A DNA stretch of 64,000 nt, taken from Flavihumibacter cheonanensis (GTDB taxonomy: Bacteria > Bacteroidota > Bacteroidia > Chitinophagales > Chitinophagaceae). Of this stretch, positions 34,383 to 43,223 are shown in pieces. Numbering within the stretch: position 1 is the first letter of the stretch; each line of letters starts with the position of its first letter. The stretch is taken from the NCBI RefSeq assembly GCF_022352215.1, contig NZ_JAKRWF010000002.1:930001-994000 (forward strand). Reading direction: 5' to 3'. The notes below the pieces were generated by a model that was given only the letters and a program-made list of their open reading frames with translations, did not search any database and was not told the origin of the DNA. The translations under genes and the position numbers were made by a program.

Positions 34383-35930
34383 TTACAACTTTATCTCCTC
34401 CTCATGATCATCGTAAAAATGAAACTCGGTTAGGTGATAGTTGGTATTCTCCTGCAACTTGATGTTTTGTTTGAAACGACGCTTCCATTTCCAGAATTTG
34501 CTGAAGATCCAGCCCTTGGTGAGATAAGCATACATTATAGGATGCACCACGAGGGTCAGGTTGGAATGTTTATGCGTTATAAGATAATTCAGGTTCTTCT
34601 CGATTTCATCTTCCAGAACTAATGAAGAGGATATTTTACCCGTACCATTACAACTGGGACAAACCTCCATTGTATTGATGTTCAGCTCCGGTTTCATCCG
34701 CTGACGCGTGATTTGCATCAGACCGAATTTGGAGATCGGTAAAACTGCATGTTTGGCACGATCGGGTTTCATCATTGCCTCCATCGCGTCCATCAGTTTC
34801 TTCTTGTTCTCGGGTAGCTTCATGTCGATAAAATCTACCACGATAATGCCACCCAGGTCGCGTAAACGTAACTGACGGGCGATCTCCTCTGCAGCTTCCA
34901 TATTGGTTTCCAGGGCATTCTGCTCCTGGTTATTGCTCACACTTTTGTAACCACTGTTCACGTCAATGACATGCAGGGCTTCCGTATGTTCAATAATCAG
35001 GTAAGCACCACTGGGCAGGTTAACAGTCTTACCAAATGCTGCTTTTACCTGTTTGGTAACGCCATACTGATCAAATATGGGAGAGCCATTGTGATAAAAT
35101 GAAACGATATCTGCCTTATCGGGAGCAATACGCTGGATATAAGTCTTGGTATCGTTATAGAGATTCCGGTCGTTCACTACGATGCGGTTGAAATCTTCAT
35201 TGAGCAGATCCCGCAACATACTGGTGGTCTTGGTTTGCTCACTGAGAATTTTGGCCGGAGCAGCTGCCCCTTTGAGGTTCTGCTGAATGGTTTTCCAGGT
35301 TTCTACCAGTGCCAGTAAATCTTCATGCAACTCTGCTGTGTTTTTACCTTCCGCTGCGGTTCTGACAATCACTCCAAAATTCTTGGGCTTAATCGCTTCA
35401 ATGATTTTTTGCAGGCGCTTACGTTCGTCCGCAGAATGAATCTTACGGGAAACAGCTACTACATCATTAAATGGCGTGATGACCACAAAGCGGCCTGGCA
35501 GCGATATTTCACAACTTAAACGGGGTCCCTTCGCTGCAATCGGCTCTTTCAGGATCTGTACCAAAACATTGGGTTTGCCACCCAATACTTCATTGATTTT
35601 TCCGGTTTTTACAATTTCAGCTTCTACTTCAAACTTGCCGAAGTCAAAACTGCCGGCAGTATCAGCAATGGATTGTTGTGTGAATTTGAGGAGCGATTTG
35701 GCATAGGGGCTCAGATCCGTATAATGCAAAAAAGCATCCTTTTCGAACCCTACATCCACAAATGCAGCATTCAAACCAGGTATCAGTTTGCGTACCTTCC
35801 CTAAATATAAATCCCCGACAGCAAAACTGGCATCTGCTTTTTCGTTGTGCAGTTCCACCAGCTTCTTGTCTTCCAGGAGAGCTATCTCAACACCCTGGGG
35901 CGCTGAGTTAATAATTAATTCCTTGTTCAA
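34383..35930 (-). CDS. rng: ribonuclease E/G family protein
   Basis: The protein has 515 residues, the RNase G size class without an RNase E-type C-terminal scaffold. The start MNKELIINSAPQGVEIALLE and the S1 domain (GDLYLGKVRKLIPGLNAAFV and DVGFEKDAFLHYTDLS) are followed by RNase H-like and DNase I-like parts. The catalytic aspartates lie in VIDVNSGYKS and GGIIVVDFIDMK, and the Zn-link Cys pair in VCPSCNGTGKI. It likely processes 5' ends of rRNA and degrades mRNA. It is downstream of the tiny basic protein gene and a hairpin. Confidence 0.96.
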   Translation of the reverse strand: MNKELIINSAPQGVEIALLEDKKLVELHNEKADASFAVGDLYLGKVRKLIPGLNAAFVDVGFEKDAFLHYTDLSPYAKSLLKFTQQSIADTAGSFDFGKFEVEAEIVKTGKINEVLGGKPNVLVQILKEPIAAKGPRLSCEISLPGRFVVITPFNDVVAVSRKIHSADERKRLQKIIEAIKPKNFGVIVRTAAEGKNTAELHEDLLALVETWKTIQQNLKGAAAPAKILSEQTKTTSMLRDLLNEDFNRIVVNDRNLYNDTKTYIQRIAPDKADIVSFYHNGSPIFDQYGVTKQVKAAFGKTVNLPSGAYLIIEHTEALHVIDVNSGYKSVSNNQEQNALETNMEAAEEIARQLRLRDLGGIIVVDFIDMKLPENKKKLMDAMEAMMKPDRAKHAVLPISKFGLMQITRQRMKPELNINTMEVCPSCNGTGKISSSLVLEDEIEKNLNYLITHKHSNLTLVVHPIMYAYLTKGWIFSKFWKWKRRFKQNIKLQENTNYHLTEFHFYDDHEEEIKL

Positions 35931-36058
35931 GCGAGTAATCTTTTAACATCAGTCCAATCTCACCAAAAGGAACTCAGCTGTGTTTGATAGGAACGATGGT
36001 TTTTAGTTTTTTGCAATAATCACCTACAACCACGTAAAACGAACAGCTGAAAGGGAAT

Positions 36059-36090
36059 AAAGCCGGAATAAGTTAATTCATTCCGGCTTT
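36059..36090 (-). terminator. hairpin upstream of rng
   Basis: A perfect 11-bp stem, AAAGCCGGAAT (36059-36069) and ATTCCGGCTTT (36080-36090), has a 10-nt loop. It lies 27 nt after the stop of the tiny basic protein gene on the minus strand. It has no long T run, so it may be a partial terminator or processing site between that gene and rng. Confidence 0.6.
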
Positions 36091-36116
36091 ATATAAAGGC
36101 GTTGAAAGAAGGAAAA

Positions 36117-36209
36117 TTATTTCTTCTTCTTATGACGATTCTTTCTCAATCTTTTTTTCCGCTTGTGCGTCGCAATCTTATGACGCTTTCTTTTTTTACC
36201 ACAAGGCAT
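36117..36209 (-). CDS. tiny basic ribosomal-type protein (AURKAIP1/COX24-like, bS22/mS38-related)
   Basis: Only 30 residues, starting MPCGKKRKRHKIATHKRKKR and ending LRKNRHKKKK. Over half the residues are Lys or Arg. This matches the AURKAIP1/COX24 domain (mitochondrial mS38), whose short bacterial relatives include the bS22-type small ribosomal subunit proteins. The product is thus likely a small ribosomal protein bound to rRNA. The start is the ATG at 36207-36209 and the stop is TAA at 36117-36119. It lies 33 nt after the TPR gene and before rng, in a conserved translation and RNA neighbourhood. Confidence 0.75.
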   Translation of the reverse strand: MPCGKKRKRHKIATHKRKKRLRKNRHKKKK

Positions 36210-36242
36210 CTTCAGTACTATTTACAATGTTAACAATTCAAA

Positions 36243-37091
36243 TCACTTCAGTTGTTTGATACGCTTTTCCAGTTCTGCTTTTAATACCGGATTCTCGATA
36301 TGTTCGGCAGCGTGCTCATACCATTCAATCGCTTTCGCTTTATCGCCTTTCCGCTCGTATCCTTCTGCCAGCATCAGCAACACTTCCAAATCATGGGGTT
36401 CGGACAAGGCAACTTTTTCCAGGCGTTCAACCGCTTTGTCGTATTGCCCCGATACAATTCCTCCGATGCCCAACATTTTCTGCGCATACATATTGGTGGA
36501 ATCTTTCCTGCTTACTTCCAGAATTTTCTGGATACCCTGCATCACTGCCTGGGGATTTTCTGCGGAAGCTCCAAAAATATACGTGCTTCCCAATCCCACC
36601 TGCAGTGAATCATTGGAAGGATTCAACTCAATTGCTTTTTCAAATAACTCTTTCGACTCGCCGGCAAGCCAGGATTTTAGTCCCGGATCCTCCACAGCGC
36701 GGAGGTTATCCAACAAGATTCGGGCTGCAAAGGTGAGACTTTTTTCAGAATTTTCCAACTTGGCTGATTCCGCGGTATAATAGGCGAATGGAACGAAGGC
36801 CCTGGCAGAGTCACTCCAGAACCTTGCCAGCTGCTGAAAATTCCTGATTTTTTGCTCTTTTACATCCCCCCGAACCACAGCTTCGCTTAATCCATTTACA
36901 TAGGTTTGCTGCGATTCACTGAGTTTGGCGGTTGCGCCTTTAATAACGGACTGAATATCAAATGTTTCTGATGGTACAGAAACATTTGCCCCAGTTTTTG
37001 CTTTTACAGGCGGGGTCGTTTTGCCAAAGAAAAAAATTACCAGTAGCAGAAGAACACCGCTACCTGCTACCAAAATTTGCTGCTTTTTCAA
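36243..37091 (-). CDS. membrane-anchored tetratricopeptide repeat protein
   Basis: The protein has 282 residues. A single N-terminal membrane segment (QILVAGSGVLLLLVIFFFG) is followed by a periplasmic or cytoplasmic helical region with TPRs, clearest at the C-terminus (PNDSLQVGLGSTYIFG-like helices, YDKAVERLEKVALSEPHDLE and AKAIEWYEHAAEHIENPVLK). TPRs mediate protein contacts. The gene lies between HU and the tiny basic gene; this HU-TPR-rng order is common in Bacteroidota, but the TPR partner is not known. Confidence 0.85.
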   Translation of the reverse strand: MKKQQILVAGSGVLLLLVIFFFGKTTPPVKAKTGANVSVPSETFDIQSVIKGATAKLSESQQTYVNGLSEAVVRGDVKEQKIRNFQQLARFWSDSARAFVPFAYYTAESAKLENSEKSLTFAARILLDNLRAVEDPGLKSWLAGESKELFEKAIELNPSNDSLQVGLGSTYIFGASAENPQAVMQGIQKILEVSRKDSTNMYAQKMLGIGGIVSGQYDKAVERLEKVALSEPHDLEVLLMLAEGYERKGDKAKAIEWYEHAAEHIENPVLKAELEKRIKQLK

Positions 37092-37114
37092 ATCCTACAT
37101 TTAAGGCAGCAAAA

Positions 37115-37435
37115 TTACATTTCTTCGTCGGGGTTTGGTTGCCCTTCCTTAACTGTTTTGAGTTTTTTTACTTCCTGCACAAATTCCTTGGCAGGTTTAA
37201 AGGCGGGAATAAAATGTTCGGGAATCTCAACGGCAACATTCTTTTTGATGTTACGCCCGATTTTGGCTGCTCGCTTTTTGGTAATAAAGCTGCCAAAACC
37301 CCGGATGTAAATGTTCTCTCCCTGCGATAACACATCCTTCACCTCTTTGAACATTGCTTCCAGGGTTACCAGCACATCCACTTTTGGGATGCCGGTTTTT
37401 TCTGCAATTTGATTGATGAGGTCGGCCTTTCTCAT
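37115..37435 (-). CDS. HU/IHF family DNA-binding protein
   Basis: The protein has 106 residues. It starts MRKADLINQIAEKTGIPKVD and has the conserved RGFGSFITKKRAAKIGRN arm region with NIKKNVAVEIPEHFIPAFKP. The C-terminus has a charged tail (PNPDEEM). HU proteins bend and compact DNA and help replication and recombination. Whether it acts as HU or IHF cannot be told from sequence. It is divergent from mutY. Confidence 0.95.
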   Translation of the reverse strand: MRKADLINQIAEKTGIPKVDVLVTLEAMFKEVKDVLSQGENIYIRGFGSFITKKRAAKIGRNIKKNVAVEIPEHFIPAFKPAKEFVQEVKKLKTVKEGQPNPDEEM

Positions 37436-37604
37436 AATTCACCTGTTTTGAATCTTTTGTCAAGTGGCGGAATGCTGGCCAGTTAACCCGGATTCCACAA
37501 CAATGCGGTTTTGTTTTGTTAATATAAAATAAACTTCTAATCCGTGCAACTCTTATGCAATTTATTGATTTTGAATTAAATTGAAATATTTTTCCAACAT
37601 TCTG

Positions 37605-38660
37605 ATGAACCTGCCCGAGTTTACCAAAAACCTGCTCAACTGGAACCAGTTCAGCAATACACGCCAGATGCCCTGGAAGGGTGAAACCGACCCCTATAAA
37701 ATCTGGTTGAGCGAAATAATACTTCAACAAACACGTGTAGAACAGGGACTTGCATATTATGAAAAATTCATAAGCAGGTTTCCAAAAGTTCAGGACCTGG
37801 CTCTGGCTCAGGATGCTGAAGTGTTCAAATACTGGGAAGGGCTCGGTTATTACAGTCGCTGCCGAAACCTCCTGGCCACTGCCCGTTGGGTGGCTTTTGA
37901 AAATAAAGGACGGTTTCCTCCTGATTATGAAGGCCTATTGAAGCTAAAAGGGGTAGGCCCGTACACTGCTGCTGCTATCGCCTCCTTTGCATTTGCTGAA
38001 CCCCGTGCCGTACTGGATGGAAATGTTTTCCGTGTGCTTTCAAGGTATTTCGGTATTACCACACCCATCGACAGTTTGACGGGCAAAAAACTGTATGCAC
38101 AACTTGCACAGGCCCTGATGCCACCGGATCAGCCAGGAGCTTATAACCAGGCGATTATGGACTTCGGTGCCGTCGTATGTAAACCCCAGGCACCACTTTG
38201 TTCTGCTTGTGTACAGCGAACTGATTGTGAAGCATATCGGTTGGGGGTAGTGGGAGATCTGCCGGTAAAGGAAAAGTCTATCAAAAAAAGAACGCGCTAT
38301 TTTTATTATTTCCTGCTAAAATGGAACGATCAATATTATGTAAGGCAAAGAGTTGGAGCCGATATATGGCAAGACTTACATGAATGGGTGCTTATTGAAC
38401 AAGCAGAACCGCTTGCGACGGATTCTTCCATTTACCGGAATCTATTGAAAAAATACCTGGGAACTGCCAAACTCAAACAGCTGAGAGTAGGAGAGGAAGT
38501 GCGGCAACAACTGTCTCATCAAACCATTATCGGTCGATTTATTACTGCCGAACTTACCCAGCCGCTCTCAACTGAAACAGGGTATCAATTGCTTTCACCA
38601 GATGCTCTGGCCAAACTGGCGTTCCCCCGTTTCATCACCGCTTTTTCACCCAAACCCTGA
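37605..38660 (+). CDS. mutY: A/G-specific adenine glycosylase
   Basis: The ATG at 37605 gives 351 residues; an in-frame TTG at 37581 would add eight residues. Catalytic Glu37 is in SEIILQQTRV and Asp138 in AVLDGNVFR, at the same numbers as in E. coli MutY. The helix-hairpin-helix LKLKGVGPYTAAAI is present and the Fe-S cluster cysteines have the C-x6-C-x2-C-x5-C pattern (CKPQAPLCSACVQRTDC). The C-terminal domain recognises 8-oxoguanine. MutY removes adenine mispaired with 8-oxoG. It heads the conserved mutY-ssb-gldE-gldD block. Confidence 0.97.
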   Translation: MNLPEFTKNLLNWNQFSNTRQMPWKGETDPYKIWLSEIILQQTRVEQGLAYYEKFISRFPKVQDLALAQDAEVFKYWEGLGYYSRCRNLLATARWVAFENKGRFPPDYEGLLKLKGVGPYTAAAIASFAFAEPRAVLDGNVFRVLSRYFGITTPIDSLTGKKLYAQLAQALMPPDQPGAYNQAIMDFGAVVCKPQAPLCSACVQRTDCEAYRLGVVGDLPVKEKSIKKRTRYFYYFLLKWNDQYYVRQRVGADIWQDLHEWVLIEQAEPLATDSSIYRNLLKKYLGTAKLKQLRVGEEVRQQLSHQTIIGRFITAELTQPLSTETGYQLLSPDALAKLAFPRFITAFSPKP

Positions 38661-38662
38661 TT

Positions 38663-38703
38663 CACCCGTCCGGTGCCACCCGTCCGGTGGCACCGGACGG
38701 GTG
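38663..38703. repeat. REP-like palindrome, site C
   Basis: CACCCGTCCGGTG occurs at 38663-38675 and again at 38677-38689, followed by its exact inverse CACCGGACGGGTG at 38691-38703. Either copy can pair with the inverse. It lies just after the mutY stop codon and before ssb. Confidence 0.9.
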
Positions 38704-38814
38704 AGGGACGTTAAAACTGCATTAATGTCTCAAAAACAAGGAATTCCTCCGAAAAAAAATTAATTTTAGAAAGTACAAACAGGGATAGACGATTTTAAAC
38801 ACAAATGAAAGCAT

Positions 38815-39249
38815 ATGAGAGGTGTAAACAGAGTGATGCTGATCGGAAACCTGGGCAAGGATCCGGATGTACAGTTTTTGGAAGGAAATATCGCAGTAGC
38901 AAAATTCTCTCTCGCTACCACTGAAACCTACAAGGATCGCACCGGTAAACTCATTTCACAAACAGAATGGCATACGGTTGTTTTATGGCGTGGTTTGGCT
39001 GAACTCGCCCAAAAATACCTTCATAAAGGCAGCCTGGTTTATATTGAAGGCCGTCTACGGACACGCAGCTGGGAAGACAAAGAAGGCAATAAAAAATTTG
39101 CAACTGAGGTAGTGGGTGATAACCTCATCATGCTCGATAAAAGAAATGATGTTCATGGACAATCCTTCAACGGATTGCACGGAGAAGGATTAGATGGGAT
39201 TACAGGCGAAGATGCACCTCCAGAGTCCAATCCGGATCTTCCCTTTTGA
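38815..39249 (+). CDS. ssb: single-stranded DNA-binding protein
   Basis: The protein has 144 residues. The OB fold starts MRGVNRVMLIGNLGKDPDVQ and includes QTEWHTVVLWRGLAELAQKY and GSLVYIEGRLRTRSWEDKEG. The acidic C-terminus ends in DLPF, the conserved tip that recruits repair and replication partners. SSB coats single-stranded DNA. It lies 154 nt downstream of mutY, with the REP-like element between, and 50 nt upstream of gldE. Confidence 0.97.
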   Translation: MRGVNRVMLIGNLGKDPDVQFLEGNIAVAKFSLATTETYKDRTGKLISQTEWHTVVLWRGLAELAQKYLHKGSLVYIEGRLRTRSWEDKEGNKKFATEVVGDNLIMLDKRNDVHGQSFNGLHGEGLDGITGEDAPPESNPDLPF

Positions 39250-39299
39250 TTGGAGAAAATAGTGCAATTTTGCTTCTATTGTAAACAAAACCCACTGCT

Positions 39300-40616
39300 T
39301 TGGACTACGCTTCAGTTGATCCCTTTTCAAATACCATGCTGAGCCTCCTGTTCCTGGCTTCCAATGTACAGGGAACAACCGTAATGGTGATCCTGATTCT
39401 GGCACTATTGGTTATTTCCTATTTCATTTCGGGATCGATGGTCGCTTTTTTCAGCCTGACCAGCCGTGACATCAATATGCTAAAAACCAAGCAGGGAACT
39501 GCCTGGAAGCGAATCGTGAACCTGCTCGAAGAACCTAAGGTCCTGCTCGGTTCGATGCGGATTGGAAATACTTTTGTAAACATAGCCATTATCATCCTTT
39601 CCAATTTCCTGATCAATGAGCTGATGCCGATTCAGAACAGTTTCTGGTTCTTTGAACTATTGTTGAAAATCCTGATTGTTACTTTTTTTCTAATCCTTTT
39701 TGGAGAAGTACTTCCAAAAGTATATGCTTCTCAAAATAATCTGCGCTTCGCCCGGGATGCTTCCTTCCTGGTGGAAATTGTATACCTTCTTTTTAATCGG
39801 GTAAGCCGGTGGCTGGTTGGAATGTCTGAGGGAGTTGAAAAATCCTTGCGTTCTGAAGATGCAGCCAATCATTTCGAAGAACTGGAAGATGATTCCCTGG
39901 CTTCGGAAGAAGAAAAAAATATTATGAGGGGTATTGCCAAATTCGGCAACATTACAGTGAAGCAGATTATGAGAACCCGTCTGGATGTTAGCGGTGTTAA
40001 TTTCAACACGACCTTTACGGATGTATTGAAACAGGTGGAAGCCCTTCATTATTCACGCATTCCCGTTTACCGGAACAACCTCGATGAAGTTGTTGGAATT
40101 CTTCATTCCAAAGATCTGCTTCCCTATCTCAAAGAAAGTGATTCCTTCAACTGGCACTCCCTACTCAGACAACCCTATTTCGTACATGAACAGAAACTGA
40201 TTGAAGACCTGCTCCAGGATTTCCGCAATCGCAAAACACATTTTGCTGTAGTTGTAGACGAGTTTGGTGGAACCAGCGGCATCGTTACCCTGGAAGATAT
40301 AATGGAAGAAGTAATCGGTGATATCAGGGATGAATTTGATGAGGAAGAAAGTATCAATCGCAAACTCGATGAAAACAACTATCTCTTCGAAGGCAGAACC
40401 ATGATTTATGATGTTTGTAAGATAATGGACCTGCCCACTTCCACATTTGATACGGTAAAAGGGGAAAGTGATTCACTCGCCGGACTCATCCTGGAAGTTG
40501 CAGGAAAAATTCCCGCAGAGAATGAAGTAATTGAAGTGGGTGATTTTCAGTTGGCCGTTTTAGAACTGGATCGCAACCGAATTAAAAAAGTGAAAATAAC
40601 GATCCGCCCCGTTTAA
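39300..40616 (+). CDS. gldE: gliding motility-associated GldE (CNNM/CorC-type membrane protein)
   Basis: The protein has 438 residues if it starts at TTG 39300 (MDYASVDPFSN) or 426 from ATG 39336; both are plausible. The N-terminal DUF21/CNNM membrane domain has several helices (TTVMVILILALLVISYFISG and IAIIILSNFLINELM-like stretches). Two CBS domains follow (QIMRTRLDVSGVNFNTTFTD onward), then a CorC_HlyC domain with VVVDEFGGTSGIVTLEDIME. GldE genes are paired with gldD and are needed for gliding in Flavobacterium. Whether this organism glides is unknown. It is 8 nt from gldD. Confidence 0.93.
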   Translation: MDYASVDPFSNTMLSLLFLASNVQGTTVMVILILALLVISYFISGSMVAFFSLTSRDINMLKTKQGTAWKRIVNLLEEPKVLLGSMRIGNTFVNIAIIILSNFLINELMPIQNSFWFFELLLKILIVTFFLILFGEVLPKVYASQNNLRFARDASFLVEIVYLLFNRVSRWLVGMSEGVEKSLRSEDAANHFEELEDDSLASEEEKNIMRGIAKFGNITVKQIMRTRLDVSGVNFNTTFTDVLKQVEALHYSRIPVYRNNLDEVVGILHSKDLLPYLKESDSFNWHSLLRQPYFVHEQKLIEDLLQDFRNRKTHFAVVVDEFGGTSGIVTLEDIMEEVIGDIRDEFDEEESINRKLDENNYLFEGRTMIYDVCKIMDLPTSTFDTVKGESDSLAGLILEVAGKIPAENEVIEVGDFQLAVLELDRNRIKKVKITIRPV

Positions 40617-40624
40617 CTATTTGT

Positions 40625-41305
40625 ATGAGTTTATTCAAACGCTTCCCTGGTAAGATTACTGCCTATTTTATATTACTGCTGGTTCTGATTGGCTTCCAGC
40701 TGATTTCTGCCTGTAACAGTCCTTTTACACCTAAGCCCCGTGGTTATTTTAAAATCGCACTTCCGGAGCATGAATACCAGGTTTTCGAAAAACCCGGTTT
40801 CCCTTACAGTTTCGAATACCCGAAATATGCAACTATTATTCAGGATAGTACCTATTTTGATGATCAACCTGAAAATCCGTATTGGATCAACATCGATATT
40901 CCGTCTTTAAATGGAAGAATTTATATCAGCTATAACCAGATTGGAGGGAAAGCCAGGTACAAAGTTCAAAACAAATCAGGGGAATATGTTGATTCTTTCG
41001 GAGTTAATACATTCGATAAGTTGCTCAATGATTCGTACACCCTATCCTATAAACATTCCTATAAGGCAAGTTCGATTGAAGACAGTGCCTTTGTATCGCA
41101 GGGTGGAATAAACGGCATTTATTTTCGCATTGGCGGAAATACAGCTACTTCCAACCAATTTTTACTTACTGACAGCAGTCGTCATTTCCTGCGGGGAGCC
41201 CTGTATTTTGATGCGGCCCCCAATGAGGATTCACTTCGACCAATCAATAATTTTCTCCGGGAAGACCTGAAACATCTGATTAATACCCTTCGCTGGAAAA
41301 ATTAA
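40625..41305 (+). CDS. gldD: gliding motility lipoprotein GldD
   Basis: The protein has 226 residues with a lipoprotein signal ending in LISAC (Cys30). The conserved start of the mature protein, FTPKPRGYFKIALPEHEYQV, and the later NPYWINIDIPSLNGRIYISY are typical of GldD. It is an outer-membrane or periplasmic lipoprotein required for gliding and chitin use in Flavobacterium johnsoniae. It is coupled to gldE (8-nt gap) and overlaps the convergent serine hydrolase gene by 4 nt. Many non-gliding Bacteroidota also carry this pair, so it does not by itself show motility. Confidence 0.93.
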   Translation: MSLFKRFPGKITAYFILLLVLIGFQLISACNSPFTPKPRGYFKIALPEHEYQVFEKPGFPYSFEYPKYATIIQDSTYFDDQPENPYWINIDIPSLNGRIYISYNQIGGKARYKVQNKSGEYVDSFGVNTFDKLLNDSYTLSYKHSYKASSIEDSAFVSQGGINGIYFRIGGNTATSNQFLLTDSSRHFLRGALYFDAAPNEDSLRPINNFLREDLKHLINTLRWKN

Positions 41306-42567
41306 TCAAGCGCACTATAGACCAATACTTTGAATTTTTCATGAATCTCACCATGACTATTTGGCCACTGGTTGATAAATAACTGCGCAACTATTTTTTG
41401 TTCAGGATCAATCCAGTAAGATGAACTGAATGCGCCACCCCAGTCGAAGCTGCCTTCGGATACTCCCAGCTTTAATGACTCCTTCGCCGAAGTAATTCCA
41501 AACCCGAGTCCGAATGAATTATAACCCGACTTTAAATGCCCAATCTGGTTGCTGGTCATGAGTTTTACCGAATTCGGACTAAGAATTCGTTTCCCGTTCA
41601 GGCTTCCTTTGTTCAACATCATCTGCATAAAAAGCGCATAATCATAAGCGGTAGATACCAATCCGCCTCCACCAGAATATAATTTGCCCTTTACATTCGG
41701 GTAATTCACAACCAAGCTGGTGCCATTGACATCCAGTTCCTCTTTCATAGTGGTAACTTTTTTAAGCGAGTCTTCACCATGTAATGCAACTAATCGATTC
41801 TGTTTATCGGATGGGAGATAAAACCAGGTATCTTTCATGCCCAGGGGTTCAAAGATCCGGGTACGAAAAAAATCTGCCAGTGATTGTTTGCTTACTACTT
41901 CAACGAGCCTGCCCAGCACATCTGTATTCAGTCCATAAGTCCATTTTTCTCCCGGCTGATGTTCAAGCGGAATAGATGCGATTTTATTAACCTGCTCTTC
42001 AAGCGAATGAAAAGGAACACCGATCTGACCAAATACTCCTGCTTTAGCTGCCATTGCATTATAGGTTTCTGATCCGATCTGCGCATAGCCGATACCGGAA
42101 GTATGTGTTAGCAGGTGCCGGATCGTAATCTTCCCTTTGGCTGGTTTGGTGGTAAAACTGGAATCTGCACTATTAAATTTATCCAGGACGGCAACTTTGG
42201 AGAATGCCGGAATGTATTTTTCAACCGGCTCATCCAGTAATAGCTTTCCTTCTTCAAGTAAGATCATCACAGCCGTACTGGTTATTGCCTTGGTTTGAGA
42301 TGCGATCCGGAAAATATGATCTGTGCGCATTTTCTCTTTGGTTGAAATATTACTGCTGCCAAATGCTTTGTGGTATACAATTTGACCATCTTTTATAACA
42401 ATGGCAGTAGCTCCGGCAATCCATTGATTATCGACATATTGTTGAATAAGCTGATCAATACGGTTGGCAGCTGCCGGAACAAAACTGTTGGTTTTGCTGG
42501 CTGGCGGTGTTTGTGCAAGCAGTATTGTCTGCAATAGAATGGACAGTAATAGCAGTACCGGTTTCAT
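41302..42567 (-). CDS. secreted serine hydrolase (class C beta-lactamase family)
   Basis: The protein has 421 residues with a signal peptide (MKPVLLLLSILLQTILLAQT). The SxxK motif is at S90-K93 in FRIASQTKAITS, the YxN motif in WTYGLNTDVLG, and the third box region around YSGGGGLVSTAYDYALFMQM. The full family length is present. Members include class C beta-lactamases, D-aminopeptidases and esterases; the substrate of this one cannot be told from sequence. A true beta-lactamase role is not implied. It is convergent with gldD and divergent from the DUF3109 gene. Confidence 0.9.
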   Translation of the reverse strand: MKPVLLLLSILLQTILLAQTPPASKTNSFVPAAANRIDQLIQQYVDNQWIAGATAIVIKDGQIVYHKAFGSSNISTKEKMRTDHIFRIASQTKAITSTAVMILLEEGKLLLDEPVEKYIPAFSKVAVLDKFNSADSSFTTKPAKGKITIRHLLTHTSGIGYAQIGSETYNAMAAKAGVFGQIGVPFHSLEEQVNKIASIPLEHQPGEKWTYGLNTDVLGRLVEVVSKQSLADFFRTRIFEPLGMKDTWFYLPSDKQNRLVALHGEDSLKKVTTMKEELDVNGTSLVVNYPNVKGKLYSGGGGLVSTAYDYALFMQMMLNKGSLNGKRILSPNSVKLMTSNQIGHLKSGYNSFGLGFGITSAKESLKLGVSEGSFDWGGAFSSSYWIDPEQKIVAQLFINQWPNSHGEIHEKFKVLVYSALD

Positions 42568-42635
42568 ATTGGCTGATTTATTAAAAAAAGGTACTATTAA
42601 TTTTTCGAAGAATTAACTTTGTCAAAATACACTGC

Positions 42636-43223
42636 ATGATCGTTATTGAACATACCCTGGTTAGTGATGAGGTGCTGGAAGAACAGTTTGTTTGCGATCT
42701 CAATAAATGTAAAGGGGGGTGTTGTGAAGATGGAGATACTGGCGCTCCTCTTGAAACAGCTGAATTGGATATCATTAATGAGGTATATGAAATTGTGAAA
42801 CCTTATCTCGCACCCGATGGATTACGTGAAATTGAGCGGGTTGGCCGTTACCAGTATGATAAGGAATTCGGTTGGGTTACTCCTGCTGTTAATGGTGGCA
42901 TCTGCGCCTATGGTTATCACGATGATAAAGGCATTTTAAAATGTGCATTCGAACAGGCATATAATGATGGCAAGATTAATTGGAAAAAGCCCATCAGTTG
43001 CCACCTTTTCCCGATCCGGATCAAATCCGGCAAAGAGTATGATATGCTTAATTATGAACCACGGGAAGTCCTGTGCGCACCGGCCTGTGTACTGGGAAAG
43101 AAACTGAAAGTTCCGGTTTATCAGTTCCTCAAAGAAGCCCTTATTCGCAAATACGGGCAGGAATATTATGAGGGACTGGATGCTTATTATCATCAGTATC
43201 ACGGTAAAAATCAGGCAGGATGA
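42636..43223 (+). CDS. DUF3109 family cysteine-rich protein
   Basis: The protein has 195 residues with seven cysteines in the DUF3109 pattern: CDLNKCKGGCCEDGDTGAPL, GGICAYGYHD, LKCAFEQAY, ISCHLFPIRI and VLCAPACVLG. The arrangement resembles the YkgJ-type zinc or Fe-S-binding families. The function is unknown. It overlaps lutB by 4 nt (ATGA), so it is translationally coupled to an iron-sulphur electron-transfer protein, which suggests a metal or redox-related role (inference). Confidence 0.88.
   Translation: MIVIEHTLVSDEVLEEQFVCDLNKCKGGCCEDGDTGAPLETAELDIINEVYEIVKPYLAPDGLREIERVGRYQYDKEFGWVTPAVNGGICAYGYHDDKGILKCAFEQAYNDGKINWKKPISCHLFPIRIKSGKEYDMLNYEPREVLCAPACVLGKKLKVPVYQFLKEALIRKYGQEYYEGLDAYYHQYHGKNQAG

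Noticed and set aside
40625-41305. gldD and gldE as proof of gliding motility
   Set aside because: The pair occurs in many non-gliding Bacteroidota and none of the other gld or spr genes lies in the window.
41302-42567. Antibiotic resistance beta-lactamase
   Set aside because: The SxxK and YxN motifs are shared by many esterases and peptidases of this family; nothing points to beta-lactam hydrolysis.
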